From: Halolamina rubra
GTDB taxonomy: Archaea > Halobacteriota > Halobacteria > Halobacteriales > Haloferacaceae
DNA: 64,000 nucleotides
Reading direction: 5' to 3'
Assembly (NCBI RefSeq): GCF_000739555.1
Contig: NZ_BBJN01000030.1
Span: 1 to 64,000 of the forward strand
Below, in pieces: positions 43,673 through 52,853 of this stretch; position 1 is the stretch's first letter, and the number at the start of each line of letters is the position of its first letter. A program made the translations under genes and the position numbers. Under the pieces are notes generated by a model. It was not told where the DNA came from. It saw nothing but the letters and a program-made list of their open reading frames with translations, and ran no database searches.

Positions 43673-44275
43673 GTGACGCAGTGGGTGGCCGACCCCGAGG
43701 GCGGGCGCGACCGCGGGCCGCGAGCGCTCGCTCGCGCGTGGGCGGAGGTGCTCGTGCGCCCGAAGCGGTTCTTCCGGAACGGGATCGCGCCCGCCGATCA
43801 GGCGCCGGGGCTGCTGTTCGGCGTGCTCGTCGCGCTGGTCGCCGCCGGCGGCCGGCTGGCGACGGGCGACCTCCCGACGTTCGACAGCGTCGCGGTGACG
43901 CCGACGTTCGTGCCCGCGTCGGGGCTGCTGCAGGCCGTGCTAGTGCTGCTGGTCGTCGGCCTGTTCCTCGCCCCCGCAACGTTCCACTTCTCGGCGGCGA
44001 TCGAGACGATCGGGCTGGCGCTCGTGGCGCCGGACCGCGGCGGCGTGAGCGAGACGGTGCAGGTCATCGCGTACGCGACCGCGCCGTGTCTGCTGACTGC
44101 GATCCCGTCGCCCCCGCTGCGGGTGGTCTGCTGTCTGTACGGGACCGCGCTGCTGGTGCTCGGGACCTCGGTGCGCCACCGGACCAGCCTCCCGCGGGCG
44201 GCGCTCGCGGCCGCGCTGCCGGCGGCGCTGGTGTTCGGCTACGGCTACGGCGGGTTCGCGGCTGCCGGGCTCTGA
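43673..44275 (+). CDS. Yip1-domain membrane protein
   Basis: A 200-residue integral membrane protein with about five hydrophobic segments and the Yip1-like opening AWAEVLVRPKRFFRNGIAPA. Function unknown in archaea. The start is GTG 43673. A 9-codon mini-ORF (ATG 43647, MTGTEVSRP) overlaps the tdk stop and ends on a TGA overlapping that GTG; an extra G there would fuse it to this protein, so the true start may be 43647. Confidence 0.75.
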   Translation: MTQWVADPEGGRDRGPRALARAWAEVLVRPKRFFRNGIAPADQAPGLLFGVLVALVAAGGRLATGDLPTFDSVAVTPTFVPASGLLQAVLVLLVVGLFLAPATFHFSAAIETIGLALVAPDRGGVSETVQVIAYATAPCLLTAIPSPPLRVVCCLYGTALLVLGTSVRHRTSLPRAALAAALPAALVFGYGYGGFAAAGL

Positions 44276-44315
44276 GTCGTCGTCCCCGCCGGTTCGCAGT
44301 AGCTTTCGACAACGC

Positions 44316-44320
44316 CTTTA
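44316..44320 (+). promoter_or_regulatory. TATA-like box of the DHH-family gene
   Basis: CTTTA within GCCTTTAGGG, 26-30 bases before the ATG at 44346. Confidence 0.45.
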
Positions 44321-44345
44321 GGGCGGACCGTGTGGTTTCTCACAA

Positions 44346-46520
44346 ATGGGTAACTGTATCATCTGTGGCGCCGACACCGAGGGCCACATCTGCCAGTCAC
44401 ACGAAGAGGACGTCGTCTTCGAGTTCCGCGGCGACAGCCCGGACCAGCTCGTCGAGAACCGCTTCTACCGCGGCGTCGTCGACGGCTACGCCGACTTCGG
44501 CGTCTTCATCGACCTCTCCCCGAGCGTCACGGGGCTGCTGCACCGCTCCGAGATCGAGAAGCGCCTCGAGAGCCTCGACTGGGAGGCCGGCGACACCGTG
44601 TTCGTCCAGGTGAAGAACGTCCGCGACAACGGCAACGTCGACCTGACGACCTCCATCCGGCAGGCCGACCGCGAGTTCCGCGGCTCGCTGATCCAGGACG
44701 GCACCGAGGAGCTGCTCCCCGAGGAGGACGAAGAGGGAAACGGGAGTGAGGCGGCCGACGAGGAGGTCGGAGAGGGAAACGCGCGTGAGCGGGACGTAGC
44801 GGCGTCGACGGACGAGTCCGAGGCCCAGCCACCCGAGACCGACGGTAGCGGCGCCGAGGCGGCGACCCCGGAGCCCGATGAGTCCGAGACCACTGAGTCC
44901 GAGGCGGTCGACGTGAGCGACGACGAGCCCGTCGACGAGTCGGCCGAACCCGCCGACGAAGCGACCGAGGCGTCCGAGTCGACCGACGTCGAGTCGGTGA
45001 CCCGCCGCGAGATCGGCGAGCTCTCCGACCGCGTCGGTGAGGCGGTCCGCATCGAGGGCGAGGTCGTCAGCGCCCGACAGACCGGCGGGCCGACCGTGTT
45101 CGAACTCCGCGACGAGACCGGCGTCGTCGACTGCGCCGCGTTCGTCGAGGCCGGCGTGCGCGCCTACCCCGAGATCGAGGTCGGCGACATCGTCCGCCTC
45201 GACGGCGAGGTGGAGATCCGCCGCGAGGAGCTCCAGGTCGAGACCGAGGCGCTGGTCGCGCTCGACGGCGAGGACCGCGAGGCCGTCGAACGACGGCTGG
45301 CCGAGGCGATGACCGAGCGCGCCCGCCCGGACGCGGCGACGCTGGTCGCCGACGACGACGCCGTCGCGGCCGCGAGCGAGACGCTGCTGGACGCCGCGGA
45401 GGCGATCCGGCGGGCTGTGCTCGAGTCCCGGCCGATCGTCGTCCGCCACGCCGCGACCGCCGACGGCTACGTCGCTGGCGTGGCGCTCGAACGCGCGATC
45501 CTCCCGATGGTGCGCGAGGAGCACGCCGAGAGCGACGCGGAGTACCACTACGTGAACCGCCGCCCGCTGGAGGAGGCGGTGTACGAGATGAACGACGCGA
45601 CCAACGACGTGACCAGCATGCTCCAGGACCGCGACCGGCACGACGAGAAGCTGCCGCTCGTGGTGCTGGCCGGCACCGCCTCCACCGTGGAGAGCGAGGA
45701 CGGTCTGGAGATGCTGGGGATCTACGGCGCCGACCGCGTCGTCGTCGACGCCGCGCCGGCGGACCCGGAGATCGCCGACGCCGCCGAGGTGCTGGTCAAC
45801 CCCGCCGCCGACGGGCTCTCGACGGGCGCGCTGGCGGCGTCGCTGGCGACGACGGTCTCCCCCGACGTGCGCGAGGAGATCGCCCACCTGCCGGCGGTGA
45901 GTTACTGGACGGATACCCCCGAGTCGTACCTCGACGCGGCCCGCGAAGCCGGCTTCGACGAGGAGGCCGTGACCGAACTGCGCGAGGCGATCGCGCTGGA
46001 GGCGTTCTACCAGTCCTACGACGAGAAGCGCGAGCTGGTCGGCGACCTGCTGTTCGGCGAGAGCCCCGAGGCCGTCGCCGCCGGCGCGCCCGCGGACGCC
46101 GCCGAGAGCGAGACGCTGGCGGGCCACATCGCCACCCAGTTCCGCGAGAAGATGGACACCGAGGTCGAGACCGCCCAGGCCAACATCGAGCGCAGCGAGG
46201 CCGAGGGCGTCGACGTCGCGGTGCTCGATACCGAGGAGTACACCCACAAGTACGACTTCCCGCCGAGTTCGCTCCTGCTGGACGAGCTCCACCGCCGCGG
46301 CGACGCCGCGGTGACGATCGGCGTCGCGATGGACGAACTGTGGGTCCGAGCGGACGCGGACGTGGACCTACGCGAGGTCGCCCGCGAGGCGGCCGCGAAC
46401 GCGCCGGGCGCGGGCATTTCGGCCGCTGGCCTGCGCGAGGGCCGCATCGAGTTCCTCTCCGGCGCGCGCGAGGAGGTCGAGATCGCGGTCGTCGGCGCCG
46501 TCGTCGAGCAGTTCGACTGA
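44346..46520 (+). CDS. RecJ/DHH-family protein with zinc finger, S1 and OB domains, degenerate active site
   Basis: A 724-residue multi-domain protein. Residues 4-19 form a small zinc site (C4, C7, C16, H19). An S1 RNA-binding domain spans 35-105 (GVVDGYADFGVFIDLSPSVTG starts it), an acidic linker 115-220, and an OB-fold nucleic-acid domain 220-310 (VRIEGEVVSARQTGGPTVFE). A DHH/DHHA1 region runs 355-724. The metal ligands are lost: motif I reads RHAATADG and the DHH position reads VVDAAPAD. It is therefore likely a non-catalytic RecJ homologue, comparable in concept to Cdc45. A role in RNA or DNA metabolism is inferred. Confidence 0.8.
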   Translation: MGNCIICGADTEGHICQSHEEDVVFEFRGDSPDQLVENRFYRGVVDGYADFGVFIDLSPSVTGLLHRSEIEKRLESLDWEAGDTVFVQVKNVRDNGNVDLTTSIRQADREFRGSLIQDGTEELLPEEDEEGNGSEAADEEVGEGNARERDVAASTDESEAQPPETDGSGAEAATPEPDESETTESEAVDVSDDEPVDESAEPADEATEASESTDVESVTRREIGELSDRVGEAVRIEGEVVSARQTGGPTVFELRDETGVVDCAAFVEAGVRAYPEIEVGDIVRLDGEVEIRREELQVETEALVALDGEDREAVERRLAEAMTERARPDAATLVADDDAVAAASETLLDAAEAIRRAVLESRPIVVRHAATADGYVAGVALERAILPMVREEHAESDAEYHYVNRRPLEEAVYEMNDATNDVTSMLQDRDRHDEKLPLVVLAGTASTVESEDGLEMLGIYGADRVVVDAAPADPEIADAAEVLVNPAADGLSTGALAASLATTVSPDVREEIAHLPAVSYWTDTPESYLDAAREAGFDEEAVTELREAIALEAFYQSYDEKRELVGDLLFGESPEAVAAGAPADAAESETLAGHIATQFREKMDTEVETAQANIERSEAEGVDVAVLDTEEYTHKYDFPPSSLLLDELHRRGDAAVTIGVAMDELWVRADADVDLREVAREAAANAPGAGISAAGLREGRIEFLSGAREEVEIAVVGAVVEQFD

Positions 46521-46528
46521 CACGCCGT

Positions 46529-46544
46529 CTTTCTGCGGTTTTTC
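46529..46544 (+). terminator. Oligo-T terminator after the DHH-family gene
   Basis: CTTTCTGCGG immediately followed by TTTTTC, eight bases after the stop; the same core occurs after rps2. Confidence 0.55.
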
Positions 46545-46612
46545 GTTCGTTCGACAGTGGGTGGGGGGTCCGTCTACCGTGATAGCGACGGCAACAGCAT
46601 CTCGAAGCATGA

Positions 46613-46860
46613 CCACTTGTGACCGCAGAGCGCTGGGCACGAGGCCCAGCGCAGCGCTGACTCCCCACCCCTCCCCCCGCGCTCGCCGTCGACGGCGAGC
46701 GCGAGCGTCCACCGCAACCGCACCGCGACGGCTGTCGGCGCGATGCGTCGGCGCCTCCGTGCGCCGACCGAGCGCGAGGGACGAACGAGCGAAGGGGTGT
46801 GAGCGAGTGAGTCGGTTGGGGAGGGTGTGGGCTGTGCGGGGCTGTTGCGGTCACAAGTGG
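46613..46860. repeat. 248-bp segment bounded by 15-bp inverted repeats
   Basis: CCACTTGTGACCGCA (46613-46627) and its exact reverse complement (46846-46860). Inside are the hairpin GCGCTGGG-N7-CCCAGCGC (46630-46652), the 26-bp perfect palindrome centred at 46690/46691 (CGCGCTCGCCGTC and its complement), and C-rich/G-rich arms that pair imperfectly. There is no coding capacity for a transposase, so a MITE-like or structured element is possible. Confidence 0.65.
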
Positions 46861-47116
46861 CCAAGGGAACTCTGCGGTCGTGTTCGCGGTATTCGTCGTC
46901 GTCGACAACCAACTTCGACACTCAGTTCAACATCGCTCGCGGGTCGCTTCGCTCACCGTTCGGTTTTCGAGGCTGTTTGCCGTTCAGTCGCTTCGCTCCT
47001 TCACGTTTTCCAGCCTCGTTCCGCAGCTCGCGGCTCACTCCGTTCGCCGCTCGCGTAACGAGACAGTTTGCCGTCGTTCCCTTCGGTCACGACGTTTCCC
47101 TGTCTCGCTCGCAACC

Positions 47117-47122
47117 CTTAAC
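47117..47122 (+). promoter_or_regulatory. TATA box of elp3
   Basis: CTTAAC lies 26-31 bases before the ATG at 47148, consistent with a leaderless start. Confidence 0.6.
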
Positions 47123-47147
47123 CCCGAAACCCACCCACACACCGATA

Positions 47148-48821
47148 ATGAGCACGGACGCCGCAGAAACCGGCGACCCCCCCGCGTTCGTCGACGCCTG
47201 CGAGGAGCTCTGCCGCCGCATCATCGAGGAGGGTCTCGAGCGCGACGACCTCGAGGCCGCCAAGCGCGAAGTCTGCAGTGACACCGGCGCGCCGAAGGTG
47301 CCCACCAACGGCGACATCCTCAGCTACGCGCCAGACGAGTGGCGCGAGGAGGTGAAGTCCGTCGTCCGGCGCAAGCCCGTCCGGACCGCCTCGGGCGTCT
47401 CGCCGATCGCGATCATGACCTCGCCACACCTCTGCCCCCACGGGAAGTGTCTCTACTGCCCCGGCGGCCCCGCCTCCGAGTTCTCCTCCGCGCAGTCCTA
47501 CACCGGCCACGAGCCCGCGGCCGCCCGCGGCGAGCAGAACGACTACGACCCGTACGGCCAGGTCACGCTCCGGCTCGAACAGCTCCGCGCGATCGGCCAC
47601 CCCGTCGACAAGGCCGAACTGATCCTGATGGGCGGCACGATGACCGCCCGCAGCCACGACTACCAGGAGTGGTTCGTCAAGCGCGCGCTGCAGGCGATGA
47701 ACGAGTACGACCTCGACTCCGATCCCGACCCGAGTCAGACCGAGAGCTTCGCCCAGCCCCCCGAAGAACAGGAGTTCGAGTACCTCGAGGACGTGATCGC
47801 CCGCAACGAGACCGGCGACATCCGGGTGACCGGGATCACCTTCGAGACCAAGCCCGACTGGTGCGATCCCGAGCAGATCAACCGCATGCTGGATCTGGGG
47901 GGTACGAAGGTCGAGGTCGGCGTCCAGACCACCTACGAGCGCATCAACCGCGAGATGCACCGCGGGCACGGAACCCAGGCCTCCATCGACGCCAACCGCC
48001 GCCTCCGCGACTCGGCGTTCAAGGTCGGCTTCCACATGATGCCGGGCCAGCCCGGGATGAGCCAGGAGATGTGCCGGGAGGACTTCCGCCAGCTGTTCGA
48101 CTCGCCGCAGTGGCGCCCGGACTACCTCAAGATCTACCCGACCCTCGTCGTCGAGGGGACCCGCGTGTACGACATGTGGAAGCGCGAAGACTTCGAGCCG
48201 CTGGATAACGAGACCGCCGCCGACGTCGTCGCCGACGCGATGAACGAGATCCCGAAGTACTGCCGGCTCCAGCGCGTCCAGCGGGACATCCCCGCGGACT
48301 TCATCGAGGGCGGCGTCTGGAAGTCGAACCTCCGCCAGCTCGCCCGGCAGCGCGCCGAGGAGAAGGGGTACGAGATCCGGGACATCCGCGCCCGCGAGGT
48401 CGGCCACAACGACGCCGACCCCGACCCCGCCGAGATCACGCTCGACACGATGGAGTACGAGGCCGCCGGCGGCACCGAGCGCTTCATCTCCTTCGAGGAC
48501 CCCGTTCGGGACCTCCTGATCGGCTTCTGTCGGCTGCGGTTCCCCAACGATCCGGTCCGACGGGAGCTGACGGACGCGGCGCTGGTCCGCGAACTCCACG
48601 TCTACGGCTCCGAAGCCACCTTCGACGGCAGCGGGGACGACGACGGGAAGGAGTGGCAGCACCGCGGCTACGGGAAGCGGCTCGTCCGGGAGGCCGAGCG
48701 CCAGGCTCGCGAGGCCGGCTACGGGAAGCTGAGTATCATCTCCGGCATCGGCGTCCGCGAGTACTACCGCGAGAAGCTGGGCTACCACCAGGACGGCCCG
48801 TACGTCTCGAAGCGACTCTGA
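47148..48821 (+). CDS. elp3: Elp3 family tRNA uridine(34) acetyltransferase/carboxymethyl transferase
   Basis: A 557-residue radical-SAM plus GNAT enzyme that modifies the wobble uridine of tRNAs. The cluster cysteines are C96, C101 and C104 (LCPHGKCLYCPGG). The radical-SAM barrel runs to about residue 390 with TGITFETKPDWC and GFHMMPGQPGMSQEM; the GNAT domain follows with RGYGKRLVREAERQA. The ATG at 47148 is supported by the TATA spacing; the longer open frame upstream is non-coding. Confidence 0.94.
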   Translation: MSTDAAETGDPPAFVDACEELCRRIIEEGLERDDLEAAKREVCSDTGAPKVPTNGDILSYAPDEWREEVKSVVRRKPVRTASGVSPIAIMTSPHLCPHGKCLYCPGGPASEFSSAQSYTGHEPAAARGEQNDYDPYGQVTLRLEQLRAIGHPVDKAELILMGGTMTARSHDYQEWFVKRALQAMNEYDLDSDPDPSQTESFAQPPEEQEFEYLEDVIARNETGDIRVTGITFETKPDWCDPEQINRMLDLGGTKVEVGVQTTYERINREMHRGHGTQASIDANRRLRDSAFKVGFHMMPGQPGMSQEMCREDFRQLFDSPQWRPDYLKIYPTLVVEGTRVYDMWKREDFEPLDNETAADVVADAMNEIPKYCRLQRVQRDIPADFIEGGVWKSNLRQLARQRAEEKGYEIRDIRAREVGHNDADPDPAEITLDTMEYEAAGGTERFISFEDPVRDLLIGFCRLRFPNDPVRRELTDAALVRELHVYGSEATFDGSGDDDGKEWQHRGYGKRLVREAERQAREAGYGKLSIISGIGVREYYREKLGYHQDGPYVSKRL

Positions 48822-48861
48822 AGGAGTGGCATTTTTGACAACGTAGCCGAACGGGCGGCGT

Positions 48862-49281
48862 ATGCGCGACGCCGGCGGCAGCGAACAGGACTCGATCGGT
48901 GGGCGACTCCGAGCGAACGCGACGGGCATCGTGAGCACGCTCGTCACCGCGGTCTGGCTGGGCGCGATGGCCACCGGTCAGGACTGGTGGCTGGCGGCGA
49001 TGCTGGTCGGCTACGTCGCGCTCGTCCCGGTGACGGCGATCCTGTTCGGCGACGAGGAGGACAGGGCGGAGTGGCTCGGCGAGAACGAACATCGTGCGTC
49101 CGAAAGCGAGCAGCGTGAGGACGAGGAGACGCCGCTCGAAACCCTGCGCCGGCGCTACGCCGAGGGCGAGCTCAGCGAGGCGCAGTTCGAGCGCAAGCTC
49201 GACCAGCTGCTGGAGACCGAGACGATGGAGAACGCCGAGGCGTACGCCCGCCGCGAGCGCGAGACCGAGCGGCAGCGGTAG
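48862..49281 (+). CDS. SHOCT-domain membrane protein
   Basis: A 139-residue protein. Two hydrophobic segments (about 22-38 and 43-62) are followed by an acidic linker and a C-terminal SHOCT helix-turn-helix pair (LETLRRRYAEGELSEAQFER, residues ~97-125). SHOCT modules are thought to mediate oligomerisation. Function unknown. Confidence 0.8.
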   Translation: MRDAGGSEQDSIGGRLRANATGIVSTLVTAVWLGAMATGQDWWLAAMLVGYVALVPVTAILFGDEEDRAEWLGENEHRASESEQREDEETPLETLRRRYAEGELSEAQFERKLDQLLETETMENAEAYARRERETERQR

Positions 49282-49332
49282 CCCGGCCGCTTCCCGAAAC
49301 GCCTAACCGCCGCCCGGCCGTCGTCGCCGACG

Positions 49333-49737
49333 ATGCCCTCCCGCGACGCCGTCGACACGCTGCTGTTCGGCGAACAGCCCGCGCTGTCGGCGCAGTTCGT
49401 CCGCGTCGCGGGCGCGCTGTTCTTCCTCGCGCTGTTCGCCCACCTGCCCGTGCGCTACCTCGACGGTGTCGCGACGAGCGACGGGCTCGTGATCGGCGCC
49501 GTCGCGGTCGCGATGCTCGTCGCCGCCGCCGTCGGCGCCTACGTCAACAGCGGCGTGCTCGTCTCGATCGCGCTCGCCGCGGGGATCGGCGTCGGCTTCT
49601 ACGCCCCGGCGATCGTGTTCGAACTCAGAGCCCCCGGCGAGGCGACGCTGTGGATCCTCGCCGTCGGGTCGTTCTCCTCGCTCGCCGTCGGCGTCGCCGG
49701 CTTCGCCGTGGGCCGGGGCGCACGCCGGTTGGAGTAA
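49333..49737 (+). CDS. Four-TM membrane protein of unknown function
   Basis: A 134-residue hydrophobic protein with four likely membrane segments (ALFFLALFAHLPV, VIGAVAVAMLVAAAVGAYV, VSIALAAGIGVGFYAPAIV, LWILAVGSFSSLAVGVAGF). No family recognised. It lies 51 bases after the SHOCT gene and 61 before rqcH. Confidence 0.7.
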   Translation: MPSRDAVDTLLFGEQPALSAQFVRVAGALFFLALFAHLPVRYLDGVATSDGLVIGAVAVAMLVAAAVGAYVNSGVLVSIALAAGIGVGFYAPAIVFELRAPGEATLWILAVGSFSSLAVGVAGFAVGRGARRLE

Positions 49738-49798
49738 CGGGCCGGGCGTCGACGGCCCGAACGGAACGCCCTTCCGCATCGCCCGAGACGTTCGCCGT

Positions 49799-51946
49799 AT
49801 GGAGCCGAAACGCGAACTGTCGAGCGTCGACCTCGCGGCGCTCGCGACCGAGCTCTCCCGCTACGAGGGAGCGAAGCTCGACAAGGCGTATCTCTACGAC
49901 GAGGACCTCTTGCGGCTCAAACTCCGGGACTTCGACCGGGGCCGGATCGAACTCCTGATCGAGGTGGGCGAGAACAAGCAGGCCCACGTCGCCGACCCCT
50001 CGCGCGTGCCCGACGCGCCCGGGCGCCCCCCGGAGTTCGCGATGATGCTGCGCGGCCGCATCGAGAGCGCGGACCTCGTCTCCGTCGAGCAGTACGAGTT
50101 CGACCGCATCCTCGTGTTCGAGTTCGAGCGCCCCGACCAGAACACCACGCTCGTCGTCGAGCTGTTCGGCGACGGCAACGTCGCCGTCCTCGACGAGACG
50201 GGCGAGGTAGTGCGCTCGCTGGAGACGGTGCGGCTCAAGTCCCGCACGGTCGCGCCGGGCAGCCAGTACGAGTTCCCCCAGTCCCGGCTCAACCCCCTCG
50301 AGGTCGACTACGACACGCTCGAGGCGCGGATGGAGCAGTCCGACACCGACGTGGTGCGGACGGTCGCGACGCAGCTGAACCTCGGCGGCTTCTGGGGCGA
50401 GGAGCTCTGTACCCGCGCGGGCGTGGAGAAGACGATGGACATCGCCGACGCCGGCGAGGACGAGTACCGCGCGATCCACCGCGAGCTGATGGAGCTCGCC
50501 GAGGCGCTCCGAAGCGGCCAGTTCGACCCGCGCGTCTACGTCGAACTCGACGAGGACGGCGACGACGACGCGGATCGACCGCTCACCGAACGCGGCCGCG
50601 TCGTCGACGTGAGCCCGGTCGCGCTCGAGGAGCGATCCGACCTCCCCAGCCGCGCGTTCGACTCGTTCAACCCCGCGCTGGAGGAGTACTTCTACCGCCT
50701 CAAGGAGCAGGCCCAGCGCGAGGAGGAGGGCGGCGGCCGCGAGCGCCCGGACTTCGAGGCCGAGATCGAGAAGGAGAAGCGCATCATCGAACAGCAGGAG
50801 GGGGCGATCGAGGGGTTCGAGGAAGAGGCCGAGGAGTTCCGCCGGAAGGCCGAGATCTGCTACGCTCGCTACGACCTGATCGACGAGGTGCTGTCGACGA
50901 TCCAGGACGCCCGCGACGCGAACACCCCGTGGGCCGACATCCAGGAGACTCTCGAGGAGGGTGCCGAGCAGGGGATCCCCGCCGCCGAGGCCGTCGTCGA
51001 CGTCGACGGCGCGGAGGGCACTGTCACCGTAGACGTCGACGACGAGCGGATCACCCTCGACGCCACCACGGGCGTCGAGAAGAACGCCGACCGCCTCTAC
51101 CAGGAGGCCAAACGCGTCGAGGGGAAGAAGGAGGGCGCCCGCGAGGCGATCGAGGACACTCGCGAGCGCCTCGAAGCCGTGAAGCAGCGCCGCGAAGAGT
51201 GGGAGGCGGAGCCCGAACCGGAGCCGGACGAGACCTCCGAGGAGCGGGAGGAGACTGACTGGCTGAGCCGCGAGAGCATCCCGGTCCGCCAGCCGGAGCA
51301 CTGGTACGAGGAGTTCCGCTGGTTCCACACCAGCGACGGCTACCTCGTCATCGGCGGGCGCAACGCCGACCAGAACGAGGCGCTGGTGAAGAAGTACCTC
51401 GACAAGCACGACCGCTTCTTCCACACGCAGGCCCACGGCGGCCCCGTGACGATCCTCAAAGCGAGCGGACCCTCCGAGCCGTCCAGCGCCGTCGACTGGC
51501 CCGAGTCGAGCCTTGAGGAGGCCGCACAGTTTGCGGTCGCGTACTCCTCGGTCTGGAAGGACGGTCGCGGCGCCGGCGACGCCTACATGGTCGAACCGGA
51601 CCAGGTGAGCAAGACGCCCGAGTCCGGCGAGTACCTCGAGAAAGGTGGGTTCGCGATCCGGGGCGACCGGGAGTACTTCCGCGACGTGGCCTGCCGGGTC
51701 GCGGTCGGGATCACCTGCGACGACGAGACCCGCGTGATCGGCGGCCCGCCGAGCGCCATCGAGCCGGACGCGGCGACGACGATCACGCTCGAACCCGGGA
51801 AGTTCGCCCAGAACGACGCCGCGGTCAAGTGCTACCGCGAGTTCAAGTCCCGCTTCACCGACGAGTCGTTCGTCCGCAAGGTCGCGAGCGCCGACAAGAT
51901 CCAGGAGTTCCTGCCGCCGGGCGGGAGCGACCTGCTGGACGCGTAG
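49799..51946 (+). CDS. rqcH: Ribosome rescue factor RqcH (NFACT family)
   Basis: A 715-residue NFACT protein. The N-terminal FbpA-like domain starts MEPKRELSSVDLAALATELS and includes RLKLRDFDRGRIELLIEVGE; helix-hairpin and coiled-coil segments span 300-480 (EKEKRIIEQQEGAIEGFEEE); the NFACT-R domain is at ~500-620 with WFHTSDGYLVIGGRNADQNE. In bacteria and archaea RqcH binds 50S subunits carrying stalled nascent chains and adds alanine tails. Pelota, which splits stalled ribosomes, lies 2.2 kb downstream. Confidence 0.93.
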   Translation: MEPKRELSSVDLAALATELSRYEGAKLDKAYLYDEDLLRLKLRDFDRGRIELLIEVGENKQAHVADPSRVPDAPGRPPEFAMMLRGRIESADLVSVEQYEFDRILVFEFERPDQNTTLVVELFGDGNVAVLDETGEVVRSLETVRLKSRTVAPGSQYEFPQSRLNPLEVDYDTLEARMEQSDTDVVRTVATQLNLGGFWGEELCTRAGVEKTMDIADAGEDEYRAIHRELMELAEALRSGQFDPRVYVELDEDGDDDADRPLTERGRVVDVSPVALEERSDLPSRAFDSFNPALEEYFYRLKEQAQREEEGGGRERPDFEAEIEKEKRIIEQQEGAIEGFEEEAEEFRRKAEICYARYDLIDEVLSTIQDARDANTPWADIQETLEEGAEQGIPAAEAVVDVDGAEGTVTVDVDDERITLDATTGVEKNADRLYQEAKRVEGKKEGAREAIEDTRERLEAVKQRREEWEAEPEPEPDETSEEREETDWLSRESIPVRQPEHWYEEFRWFHTSDGYLVIGGRNADQNEALVKKYLDKHDRFFHTQAHGGPVTILKASGPSEPSSAVDWPESSLEEAAQFAVAYSSVWKDGRGAGDAYMVEPDQVSKTPESGEYLEKGGFAIRGDREYFRDVACRVAVGITCDDETRVIGGPPSAIEPDAATTITLEPGKFAQNDAAVKCYREFKSRFTDESFVRKVASADKIQEFLPPGGSDLLDA

Positions 51947-51953
51947 GAACCTC

Positions 51954-52646
51954 CTACCGTCCGTCCGGCGTCGGCAGCGTCAGGTTCTCGCGCCGACCGT
52001 CGAGCACCGCGAACCGCTCCCCCCGGCGCGTCTCCAGCCAGTACAGCAGTCGCTCGGCCCAGCGCAGCTTCTTCGCCTTCAGCTCGCTCACGGCCGGGTC
52101 GTCGAACGACCAGCCGACGAACGTGAGCGTCCCCGCCCCGAGCGCGTCCGCGAGAAACGCCGCGCGGTCGCCGTCCGTGAACCCGCCGAAGTTCCGCACC
52201 GGGCCGGCGGGCTCGGCCTGCGTGGTCGGGAGGAGCCGATCCGCGGCGAACTCCGGTACCCATCGCTCCAGCGCGTCGACGTTGTCGCCGTGGGCGTGGA
52301 CCGCCACCGTGAGCCCCTCGTGACTCGCGGCCGCGAGCCGCTCGGGCGCCCCGTCGAGATCGGTCACCGCGAGGTCGACCGCGACGCCGGCGTCCCGCAG
52401 CGTCGTCGCCGCCCCGGACGCGGCGACCACGTAGTCGGCGGCCGCGGCGGCGTCGGCCTCGTCGGCGAGGCTCGGGCCGGCGCCGGCGACGGCGACGGTC
52501 GTGCCGGCGAAATCGGGGAGCGTCTCGAGGTCGAACGGCTCGCTCATCGCGGCCAGTCGGTCGCGGGCGCGCTCGTCGCCGTCGCGGTCGAAGCCGAAGT
52601 CGGCGAGGATGCGCTCGTAGACGGGTTCCCAGACGTGGAACTCCAT
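51954..52646 (-). CDS. mptE: 6-hydroxymethyl-7,8-dihydropterin pyrophosphokinase, MptE-like (DUF115)
   Basis: A 230-residue DUF115 protein. MptE transfers pyrophosphate to hydroxymethyldihydropterin in archaeal folate/methanopterin synthesis. Motifs: TTVAVAGAGPSLADEA, DLAVTDLDGAPERLAAA, VHAHGDNVDALERW and VGWSFDDPAVSELKAKKLRW. It converges on rqcH with seven bases between. Confidence 0.87.
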   Translation of the reverse strand: MEFHVWEPVYERILADFGFDRDGDERARDRLAAMSEPFDLETLPDFAGTTVAVAGAGPSLADEADAAAAADYVVAASGAATTLRDAGVAVDLAVTDLDGAPERLAAASHEGLTVAVHAHGDNVDALERWVPEFAADRLLPTTQAEPAGPVRNFGGFTDGDRAAFLADALGAGTLTFVGWSFDDPAVSELKAKKLRWAERLLYWLETRRGERFAVLDGRRENLTLPTPDGR

Positions 52647-52853
52647 AGGTGATAGCCGTGGCTAACGGACGTGAATACTGCGGAGATGAGTGGGCCGGCG
52701 TGGTACCGAAGTACCCCTACCCAGGTACCGTACCGGCGTCCACCTGAGCGTTTTCTCGGATCCGGTATAAGCTTTCTTGTCGATTCCGGGGACGACGACC
52801 CCGGGCGTTACTCGCTGCGTAACCTTGATTGACTGGCTCGGAGTGGGTACGGT

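Larger units (their letters stand above)
46521..47147. other. 627-bp non-coding region before elp3
   Basis: After the terminator comes an inverted-repeat-bounded segment (46613-46860), then about 250 bp rich in GTCGCTTCGCTC-like words (46943-46954 and 46987-46998 exact; many partial). An open frame runs through the right part but lacks the third-position GC bias of genes here and has no good start, so I take it as non-coding. The elp3 TATA box is at the right edge. Confidence 0.6.

Noticed and set aside
46827-47147. N-terminal extension of Elp3 by ~107 residues
   Set aside because: Codon use is unlike genes here, and the TATA spacing and family N-terminus support ATG 47148.
52690-52735. GGTACC-rich inverted words upstream of the 402-aa gene
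   Set aside because: Short, imperfect and not placed relative to a promoter; no support beyond local composition.
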